From NCBI GenBank assembly GCA_016779005.1, contig JADHOL010000003.1, forward strand, positions 62,001 through 126,000: a stretch of 64,000 nt of DNA, read 5' to 3'. Shown one piece after another: positions 58,071-64,000 of this stretch (its first letter is position 1; every line of letters starts with the position of its first letter). The notes under the pieces are model-generated. The model ran no database searches and was not told where the DNA came from. It was given only the letters and a program-made list of their open reading frames with translations. Source of the DNA: Alphaproteobacteria bacterium. Lineage in GTDB: Bacteria; Pseudomonadota; Alphaproteobacteria; Puniceispirillales; Puniceispirillaceae. Both the position numbers and the translations under genes were made by a program.

Positions 58071-58234
58071 AATCTGGTTTCCCTATATTCATGTCAGTAC
58101 AGGAAACAGTGCATTTTTCATGCCACCACCCGAAAAAAAACACACATTTCTTGCACATTTTTTAGAGCTGGTATTTGAGGATAGGTATTTTAGATCAGGA
58201 AAATTCGCATATGAAAATGTGAAATATGTAGGGA

Positions 58235-58537
58235 TTAGGGTGTATCTTTTAACACATCCTCTGCCATCTCCACGGTATCGATACACCTAGCCACAAACGC
58301 CATTGTTTCTGCCCGACCATAAAGCTGGCACATGCGCATAATTCCAAATCTAGCTGATGATAGCGCTACTGCTTCTGGATCTTTGCGAATGCCTGAAATC
58401 AGAGTGAGCATGGACTCCACTCCGTCCCTAATAGATTCAAGACGCTCTTGCTCAGTTGAGTTATCCGATAATGCCAAAGCTTCCATTTCATCTGGAAGCT
58501 CTTTTTTTCGTTTATTTAAATAAATAACAGAACCCAT
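58235..58537 (-). CDS. Conserved-looking hypothetical helical protein
   Basis: 100 residues: a basic start MGSVIYLNKRKKELPDEME and then acidic helices (EQERLESIRDGVESMLTLIS, SSARFGIMRMCQLYGRAETM, CIDTVEMAEDVL). No family is recognised. Composition and codon pattern look like a real gene rather than an antisense shadow, and it lies on the same strand as the M23 gene, 170 bp away. A cell-cycle or motility link is only a guess from neighbours. Confidence 0.5.
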   Translation of the reverse strand: MGSVIYLNKRKKELPDEMEALALSDNSTEQERLESIRDGVESMLTLISGIRKDPEAVALSSARFGIMRMCQLYGRAETMAFVARCIDTVEMAEDVLKDTP

Positions 58538-58707
58538 TATCTAAACCTGCTTAATTCGTTTATTTGATAACAATTAACATCACACCAAACCAAAAATTCA
58601 TGATCATAAAGGATGTCTTATAACAACGTCCGGTTTGGTATTTTTTTTAGCTGAGAAAGCACAGATTCTCATTAAATAAATATCTCTTTGTAATAACGGG
58701 ATACCGA

Positions 58708-60408
58708 TTATTGATAGGAAGTAAGCCTCAAGCTATTTGGGCTTAATAAAGATTGTCCTACATCGAAAAACTGTTTTGGGTTTTTGGATTCCTTATTCAC
58801 CCGAATTTCATAATGAAGATGTGCCCCATCTGATCTACCGCTTGATCCCATAGAGCCAACCACATCTCCTGAGGTTACATAATCCCCTTTTTCGACATTT
58901 AACCGGGCAAGGTGGGCATAAACAGTCTGTATTCCAAATCGGTGCTGCACTCTTACCACGCGGCCAAAAGAGCCTTCCCAGCCAGAAAATACAACTGTCC
59001 CATCTGCGGTCGCTCTTACTTTTTCCTGCCAAGTACCAGCTAGGTCTATGCCATGATGCATAGCCCAGTTTTTAGTCACAGGGTGCTTTCTTTTACCGTA
59101 TTTGCTAGAAATATAATAATATTTCATAGGCGAATGAAGCGGCAGAGATGCTAAAGCGTCTCTATAAATATCCAGCTCGACAAATTGTTGTCTCATATAT
59201 TCTAGGTAATCTGCTGAGCCCGGCTCCATTGGCCAATTCAGATTAACTCTCGATAGCTCTGAAGATTTTGGCTTTTGTAATTCGATACCCAACTGATCAA
59301 ACACATGTTCTATTACCCTTAATTCGCGGTCAATTGACTTTAAAAACCGTACGCCACGCACTGTTTCATTCATCCTTAAAGGCATATCGTTTGGCAGGCT
59401 CAGATTAGCAGCAATTCTGCTAATTGTATCACTCTCCGGCGCGTCACTCTCTGGTGTGTCACTCTCTGATGTGTCACTCTCTGATGTGTCACTCTCTGAT
59501 GTGTCACTCTCTGGCAAGATAATAGTCTCATCTATCCCCATCACCGTATCTGTTAATGCCCCTGCAAGTTGTCTTTCTGCTTCATTTATTACGTTACGAT
59601 CATCTCGATTCTGTGCCAAATGCGAGGGATCTGCCATGTGTTCATCGCCTATTTGCAAGGGATTAACCTGTGACGATTGCGGCGCGATACCAGCCTGCAT
59701 CTGCTCTGATGGTTGAACCTTAATATTCTTATTTTGATCTGGAACTAGGGAAAAGTTTCTCTCGAATTTGGGCAAATCAAATATAATTTGGATTTCTTCT
59801 TCCTCCAAATTTGAATTTTTTATATCAAATGAAGACAGCATCTGCTCTCGCAATTTCATTATCTCATTTAATTTTTTGCTTAAATCTATGTCATCACTTG
59901 CAGCTTCTAACGGTTGTTCGTGCCAATCATCATCATGTTCGGCAAGATTATTGATACGAGCGGCATTGCGAATATCTCTTACTTTCATTGCAAATAGATG
60001 GTTTGAGATAGATTGTTCTGTTCTACGAGGGCCTAAATTTGGAACAATTTGAATATCTAATATTTTTTCTTCGATTCTATCCAACTCCGCCGACAACTTA
60101 TGGCTTGTTATCAAGCTTGCATCAGCTGGGCTAATTAATTCCTGATTTGCAACCGTAAAAGCTGTGTTTAATGTTTGCACCGAAAAATAGCCCAATGCAA
60201 AAATGCTTCCGGTAAAAAACATCGCACAAGCACCAACATGAGATGGCTTAATAACCAGTTCCCAAGGCCCGCGTTTACCAAAAACAAGAAACCTTCTCTC
60301 TGAGAAATACCACGGCTTATCCTGTCCAACTACGGCGTGATTTACCTGTGTGCTATCCACAATACGCGGCAAGCGTTTTTTAATTTTTGACCAAAGCCAA
60401 CTTCTCAT
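58708..60408 (-). CDS. M23-family metallopeptidase with membrane anchor and coiled coil (LmdC-like)
   Basis: 566 residues. An N-terminal cytoplasmic stretch leads to a membrane helix near residues 57-77 (ACAMFFTGSIFALGYFSVQT). A long periplasmic region with coiled-coil character and a low-complexity Ser/Asp/Thr/Glu repeat follows to about residue 330. The C-terminal M23 domain has MHHGIDLAGT (His451-Asp455) and HLHYEIRV (near residue 530) as zinc ligands, with VHARL-type AHLARLNVEKGDYV. It probably cleaves peptidoglycan cross-links. Divergent pairing with bactofilin genes resembles the BacA-LmdC pair known in Hyphomonas and Caulobacter. Its start overlaps the stop of the preceding gene (TAATG). 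Confidence 0.88.
   Translation of the reverse strand: MRSWLWSKIKKRLPRIVDSTQVNHAVVGQDKPWYFSERRFLVFGKRGPWELVIKPSHVGACAMFFTGSIFALGYFSVQTLNTAFTVANQELISPADASLITSHKLSAELDRIEEKILDIQIVPNLGPRRTEQSISNHLFAMKVRDIRNAARINNLAEHDDDWHEQPLEAASDDIDLSKKLNEIMKLREQMLSSFDIKNSNLEEEEIQIIFDLPKFERNFSLVPDQNKNIKVQPSEQMQAGIAPQSSQVNPLQIGDEHMADPSHLAQNRDDRNVINEAERQLAGALTDTVMGIDETIILPESDTSESDTSESDTSESDTPESDAPESDTISRIAANLSLPNDMPLRMNETVRGVRFLKSIDRELRVIEHVFDQLGIELQKPKSSELSRVNLNWPMEPGSADYLEYMRQQFVELDIYRDALASLPLHSPMKYYYISSKYGKRKHPVTKNWAMHHGIDLAGTWQEKVRATADGTVVFSGWEGSFGRVVRVQHRFGIQTVYAHLARLNVEKGDYVTSGDVVGSMGSSGRSDGAHLHYEIRVNKESKNPKQFFDVGQSLLSPNSLRLTSYQ
59426..59515. repeat. Six 15-bp coding tandem repeats in the M23 gene
   Basis: Six contiguous 15-bp units (59426-59515, unit GTGTCACTCTCTGAT on + strand) encode a Ser-Asp-Thr-x-Glu pentapeptide repeat in the periplasmic linker. 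The central three are identical; outer copies carry one or more changes. The unit length is a multiple of three, so copy-number change leaves the frame intact. Confidence 0.9.
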
Positions 60409-60845
60409 TACAAAGCCATTCTATACATCAAAAAAATCAGTGCGATATTGGTCAATATTTGAATTGCAAGCATTGCATATAATCCCAGATTGCGAGACTG
60501 ATTGCTTATATCAAGTTTAATCGACGGAAAGGATGATGGCTGCTTTTCCAAGCTTGATGATTGTATTTGTGCCGGCATTTCGATTTTAGGTGATTGCAGC
60601 ATTTCTGTATTGATGTCTGCTTTTAATTGCCGTTGATTTTCAGCGACAATGGTATCTAGCTCAATCGTGCTAGAAACGGGCACTATTGTGTCCGTACCTG
60701 TTTGACCTACTGGATTATTTTCAACTGCTTCACGTATCTTCTCAATCCGTTCACGAATATCAATCACATCATTAACCACGACTACCACCTTGTGTCTTTC
60801 AGAAGATTGTTTCCAACCAAATATACCGTCCTGTGTGTTTGGCAT
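60408..60845 (-). CDS. Small membrane protein preceding the M23 peptidase gene
   Basis: 145 residues with a C-terminal hydrophobic helix (about 123-143, YAMLAIQILTNIALIFLMYRM) and an otherwise soluble, polar N-terminus (VVVVNDVIDIRERIEKIREAVENN). Its stop overlaps the M23 start as TAATG, so the two are very likely translated together. I recognise no family. It is a candidate partner or anchor for the peptidase, or for the bactofilins on the other side of the 149-bp divergent gap, as bactofilin partners are often such membrane proteins. Confidence 0.65.
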   Translation of the reverse strand: MPNTQDGIFGWKQSSERHKVVVVVNDVIDIRERIEKIREAVENNPVGQTGTDTIVPVSSTIELDTIVAENQRQLKADINTEMLQSPKIEMPAQIQSSSLEKQPSSFPSIKLDISNQSRNLGLYAMLAIQILTNIALIFLMYRMAL

Positions 60846-60994
60846 AATCGTTGCAACGCTTGCTGAAGTTTTCGGCGTACACGTATTATGTTAGAAACAA
60901 CTTAATATTATAGTATTTAAGTTCTATGTTAAATAACGACCAGTATAATTATTTATTTATAATAAAGGTTTCACTTTTATAGGTTAAAAATGTA

Positions 60995-61435
60995 ATGGCT
61001 AAATTAGAAAAAAATACACCTAATGGCATGAGCTCTGAATCAGTTATCGGTTCGGAAATGGAAATTGTGGGTGATATAAAATGCAATGGAATCATGCGGG
61101 TGGTCGGAAAACTTGAGGGCACTATTAACTGCAGCGAACTTATCGTGGAAGAAAATGCCAAAATTATTGGCGCGATTTCTGCTGATTCGGTTAGCATTGA
61201 TGGAGATGTCACAGGAACAATTAAAACAGAAGCAATAGAGATTAGCAGCAACGCTTCTTTCAGTGGCGAGGTGTATTATGCGCGAATCGCGATTGATTCT
61301 GGTGCGAATTTAGAAGCAAAACTTAACCATGACCCCTCTGGCGAGAAAGCCCGTAAATCTGTAAAACCAGCTGCTAGCGAAACTGACTCCAAACCAGCAA
61401 AAACAGGTAACCCGCCCAGTGATAGCACAGGTTAA
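60995..61435 (+). CDS. Bactofilin (first of three)
   Basis: Bactofilins are cytoskeletal beta-helix filament proteins that scaffold wall enzymes at sites of curvature or stalk growth. 146 residues: a short lead, then the bactofilin core with repeating beta strands (ESVIGSEMEIVGDIKCNGIM, RVVGKLEGTINCSELIV, AKIIGAISADSVSIDGDVTG, AIEISSNASFSGEVYYARIAI). A Ser/Lys/Pro-rich C-terminal tail follows. It is first in a tandem of three divergent from the M23/membrane protein pair. Confidence 0.92.
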   Translation: MAKLEKNTPNGMSSESVIGSEMEIVGDIKCNGIMRVVGKLEGTINCSELIVEENAKIIGAISADSVSIDGDVTGTIKTEAIEISSNASFSGEVYYARIAIDSGANLEAKLNHDPSGEKARKSVKPAASETDSKPAKTGNPPSDSTG

Positions 61436-61501
61436 CATCTCTCATGCTTCGCTGTGAGGCTATGTCAATTTAAGTTAATTAGAACGAAAGAAGAGTAAAA
61501 A

Positions 61502-61909
61502 ATGGCAGAAAAAATGACCACGATTGGCGCAGGCGCGCATTTTAAGGGTAAAATATCAAATGCCTCTACCATAGAGGTTAGTGGCATTGTTGAAGCAGAT
61601 GTTGCTACCGAAAAACTAACCATTAATGAATCTGGTAAATTTGGTGGCTCAATCCATTCCAAGCTAGTGGTTGTGTCTGGAAGCTATGATGGCAATATGG
61701 TTGCTGATAGTGTTTGGCTGATGCCTTCTTCACGTGTCAGTGGAGAGATAAAATATAAATCATTACAGCTAGATAGAGGAGCTGCTCTCAATTGTAGAGT
61801 GATTCAGAATTGGGATGAAAAAACCCCTTCTGATACAGAAGTCAGCGCCTCCGAAGAGGCAAAAATAGCTGCAACTAGTAACAAAGATAACTCAGAAGTG
61901 AAGGCGTAA
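61502..61909 (+). CDS. Bactofilin (second of three)
   Basis: 135 residues with MTTIGAGAHFKGKISNASTIEVSG, LTINESGKFGGSIHSKLVVVSGSYDGNMVA and VSGEIKYKSLQLDRGA. The beta-helix core is the same as in its neighbours but sequence differs substantially, so it is an old duplicate rather than a recent copy. The tail is acidic and disordered. Located 66 bp after the first. Confidence 0.9.
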   Translation: MAEKMTTIGAGAHFKGKISNASTIEVSGIVEADVATEKLTINESGKFGGSIHSKLVVVSGSYDGNMVADSVWLMPSSRVSGEIKYKSLQLDRGAALNCRVIQNWDEKTPSDTEVSASEEAKIAATSNKDNSEVKA

Positions 61910-61912
61910 ATC

Positions 61913-62242
61913 ATGGCAGACGTAACCTATATTTCACCTGAAATCATGATGGAGGGCACATTAGATGTAACCTCTGCAAAGGGCTCAACAGTTGTTCTGG
62001 CTGGTCATTTTAAAGGCGAGATGCGTGCCGTTGATGTTAAACTCGAAACAGGTAGCACCTTTAATGGCAAGATTTTCGCACACTCCACCGAAGTTGGCGG
62101 AAAAATTAATGGTGATATTGAAACCAAAAGTCTCAAGCTTACTAGTTCTGCTAGATTTGAGGGTTCGATTTTAACAGATGAGCTTGCGATTGATGTTGGC
62201 GCCGAAGTCAGCGGAAGCATCTCAAAACTGCAAAAAAGTTAA
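61913..62242 (+). CDS. Bactofilin (third of three)
   Basis: 109 residues, the shortest of the three, with little N- or C-terminal tail: VVLAGHFKGEMRAVDVKLETGSTFNGKIFAHSTEVGGKINGDIET, shortened here to its key strands. Lies 3 bp after the second, so the two are translationally coupled. The lack of tails suggests a filament core component without its own membrane-binding extension. Confidence 0.88.
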   Translation: MADVTYISPEIMMEGTLDVTSAKGSTVVLAGHFKGEMRAVDVKLETGSTFNGKIFAHSTEVGGKINGDIETKSLKLTSSARFEGSILTDELAIDVGAEVSGSISKLQKS

Positions 62243-62274
62243 CTTAGTTAACAACACTATTCTAGGAAACATAG

Positions 62275-62658
62275 ATGAAAAAAGCTGGTATTCTTGTCCT
62301 CATTATTATGTTGGTCAGCGTATCAGCTTTTTTATTATGGGAATTTGCATTAAAGCCCACACCGCCTGAAATGATTTTCGTAACAGCGAAGCTGGATAAT
62401 GGGTGTGAGTTTGATGAAAGCACTTTTGCTGTGGAAGTATATGAAACAGGGTTTGTATCTACCTTTAAAAAAGGGGTTGCCTATCTCTCTGCGCGTTCTG
62501 ATCATCGACTTCGCCTAATCGCAAACCCCGCATTCCCAGACGTGCAATATGACGGGGATCTTGAACCTGTTACAAGTTCAATAACACTCAAATCATATTG
62601 TGATTTATCAGAGCGTATGATGAATATATTCAAATCAATGAATAATACATTCAAATAG
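62275..62658 (+). CDS. Small membrane-anchored or secreted protein of the bactofilin operon
   Basis: 127 residues: an N-terminal hydrophobic helix (GILVLIIMLVSVSAFLLW, about 5-22) followed by a soluble domain with two Cys (DNGCEFDE and KSYCDLSE), possibly a disulfide in the periplasm. It follows the third bactofilin by 32 bp. No family is recognised. A role with wall enzymes is suggested only by location. Confidence 0.6.
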   Translation: MKKAGILVLIIMLVSVSAFLLWEFALKPTPPEMIFVTAKLDNGCEFDESTFAVEVYETGFVSTFKKGVAYLSARSDHRLRLIANPAFPDVQYDGDLEPVTSSITLKSYCDLSERMMNIFKSMNNTFK

Positions 62659-62745
62659 CACCTGCCACTTGAATAGGCATGCCCACAAATCGGAATGAAG
62701 AATATTAGAGCCGAATCTTGGCATGTTGTTTGCTAGTAAGGATGT

Positions 62746-63675
62746 ATGATAAATCAAATATATAACTCAAACATAATCCTGCCAGTCATACGCTGGCAAA
62801 ATCAAGCTAAATGGCTTGCGTCATTTATGTTACTTTCTATCGTTATTAGCGCTATCTGTTCAAAATCAAACGCAAGCACTGATGCTACCGCTGAGAATTC
62901 TTGCGAGGCCGTTGCATCAGAAGCCGAGGAAGCCTTTAGCCTGCCTGAGGGGATACTTAGCGCTATCGCACGTGTTGAGTCTGGTCGTAAAATGCAAGAT
63001 GGCGGCTACAAAGCTTGGCCTTGGACGATAAATGATAATGGTAAGGGGCTATTCTTTGACACACGTCAATCTGCTATTGACTATATTAACAAACAAGAAG
63101 AGCTGAATAATACAGGGATTGATATTGGGTGTATGCAAATTAGTGTGAAATGGCATGCCGATGCATTTAGCTCACACGCATCCATGTTAGACCCTTATAC
63201 TAACATTGCCTATGCCGCTATTTTCTTAGAAGAATTATATCAAAATCACGGTGAATGGGATTTAGCAATAAAGCATTATCATTCAGCCGATACGCAAAAA
63301 AACGTGCCTTATCTGCAAAAAGTAAATGCTGTCTGGAAAAACCAAGCAGAGCCGGCAACACAGCCGTCAACTGCCTCTGCCAGCTATGAAACAGCTGACC
63401 AGCTACGCAATAATTCCAACCCAGAAAACGATTATAGCGATGCCTCAACCCCGTCCTTTAAGATTGCGCGCACAGACGACACGCCTGAAACCGTGATGCC
63501 TTCAGTTGAAATAGGTTCTAAAATCGTAGAAGAAACTATCTTTGCGGCTTCAGAAGAAATTGCTCAAAGGCATAGTGATAAACAGCCCACTGAAAAATTT
63601 GCCCAAACACAGCCCTACCTTGCCAGAGAATGGGAAAAAGTGATTCATTTCAGAAAGCTATTTTCAGCAGAATAA
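62746..63675 (+). CDS. Lytic transglycosylase, SLT-domain protein
   Basis: Cleaves the MurNAc-GlcNAc bond of peptidoglycan. 309 residues: an N-terminal membrane segment or signal anchor (FMLLSIVISAICSKSNAS), then a transglycosylase domain. The catalytic Glu is in LPEGILSAIARVESG, followed by WPWTINDNGKG and DIGCMQISVKWH, family 1-like. The C-terminal 100 residues are a low-complexity tail. It lies 87 bp after the small membrane-anchored gene, completing a cell-wall hydrolase group around the bactofilins. Confidence 0.88.
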   Translation: MINQIYNSNIILPVIRWQNQAKWLASFMLLSIVISAICSKSNASTDATAENSCEAVASEAEEAFSLPEGILSAIARVESGRKMQDGGYKAWPWTINDNGKGLFFDTRQSAIDYINKQEELNNTGIDIGCMQISVKWHADAFSSHASMLDPYTNIAYAAIFLEELYQNHGEWDLAIKHYHSADTQKNVPYLQKVNAVWKNQAEPATQPSTASASYETADQLRNNSNPENDYSDASTPSFKIARTDDTPETVMPSVEIGSKIVEETIFAASEEIAQRHSDKQPTEKFAQTQPYLAREWEKVIHFRKLFSAE

Positions 63676-63678
63676 GCG

Positions 63679-64000
63679 TTAGCTTGAGCTTGCTTCCTTA
63701 GGGGCATCAAATTCCTCATAATGCGGATAGGTATTTACCATGTACCAGTTATAAAAATCCCAATAGGATTGAGACGGATATTTTGACGGGTTTTCGTCTG
63801 AAACACAGCTTTCAATCGGATGGCAAACAGGCTCAAACGAGGGATTAATAAAGGCTGCTATAGAAAACCTATGCCTATTTTTAGGGGGGATAACTCTATG
63901 CGGACTTGCTCTGAACTTCTCATTAGTCCAGCGCTCAAGAAATTGCCCTGTATTAACAAGAATTGCATCATCCATTTTAGGAGGTCTAATCCAACTACCA
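63679..64000 (-). CDS. 2-oxoglutarate/Fe(II)-dependent oxygenase, C-terminal part (runs off window)
   Basis: The visible C-terminal 107 codons include KMDDAILVNTGQFLERWTN, the His ligand context SPHRVIPP, RFSIAAFINP, and PVCHPIESC. This is the isopenicillin-N-synthase-like family. The frame is open to the window edge with no start, so an ATG at 63973-63975 is not the real one. It is convergent with the transglycosylase, 3 bp apart. Substrate unknown. Confidence 0.85.
   Translation of the reverse strand, partial: GSWIRPPKMDDAILVNTGQFLERWTNEKFRASPHRVIPPKNRHRFSIAAFINPSFEPVCHPIESCVSDENPSKYPSQSYWDFYNWYMVNTYPHYEEFDAPKEASSS

Noticed and set aside
58089-58286. 65-codon minus-strand open frame
   Set aside because: It overlaps the 100-residue gene in a different frame, has no ribosome site and no recognisable features.

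Overview
The window is a contiguous, gene-dense piece of an AT-rich alphaproteobacterial chromosome. The gene order is characteristic of that class: yebC-ruvC-ruvA-ruvB-ybgC-tolQ-tolR-tolA-tolB-pal-cpoB-tilS-ftsH-folP-glmM, glyQ-glyS-ppdK, efp-suhB, the trmN6/DUF2007 pair divergent from a polyprenyl synthase, and zapA-6S RNA-fthC. A PomA/PomB-type (probably sodium-driven) flagellar stator and a Porin_4-type porin suggest a motile marine cell, possibly SAR116-like. The lineage call is inference from gene order and low GC only.

Layout. 1-21,776 is almost entirely minus strand. It runs from a ZauP-like coiled-coil gene, zapA, 6S RNA, a folate enzyme and a YmdB phosphoesterase into the DNA-repair (ruv), Tol-Pal envelope, tRNA-lysidine, FtsH, folate and glucosamine genes, and then serC-serA and a partial hisZ. 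serC has its own promoter and a short leader that can be drawn as an H-type pseudoknot. 22,052-29,214 is plus strand: transketolase, EF-P, an inositol-monophosphatase-like enzyme, a non-flagellar MotA-like/OmpA-domain stator pair, and a secreted-protein gene broken by two in-frame stops. 29,222-41,299 holds an MsbA-type ABC exporter, L31, Hsp20, pyruvate phosphate dikinase, glycyl-tRNA synthetase, SppA, TrmN6 and a polyprenyl diphosphate synthase.

41,300-46,848 is the most accessory-looking stretch: a 15-bp tandem repeat, a phage-lysozyme remnant abutting a DUF6362 phage-type gene, an RNA methyltransferase, a ribbon-helix-helix protein, a glutamine amidotransferase and a lone hydantoinase/oxoprolinase. 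46,898-57,578 has uvrB, an aspartate aminotransferase, MsrP, a porin interrupted by an amber codon close to its C-terminus, pomA/pomB, a DUF1566 secreted protein and rpoN.

57,849-63,675 is a cell-wall morphogenesis locus. An M23 endopeptidase and a small membrane partner diverge from three tandem bactofilins, a small membrane-anchored protein and a lytic transglycosylase. The last gene is the C-terminal part of a 2-oxoglutarate/Fe(II) oxygenase running off the window.

Two patterns cut across the window. Short tandem duplications (9-18 bp) recur in intergenic DNA and, as multiples of three, inside coding regions. Three separate decaying or interrupted genes also occur (28.3-29.2 kb, 41.4-41.7 kb, 51.5-52.6 kb). 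I found no rRNA, tRNA, CRISPR array or intact mobile element.
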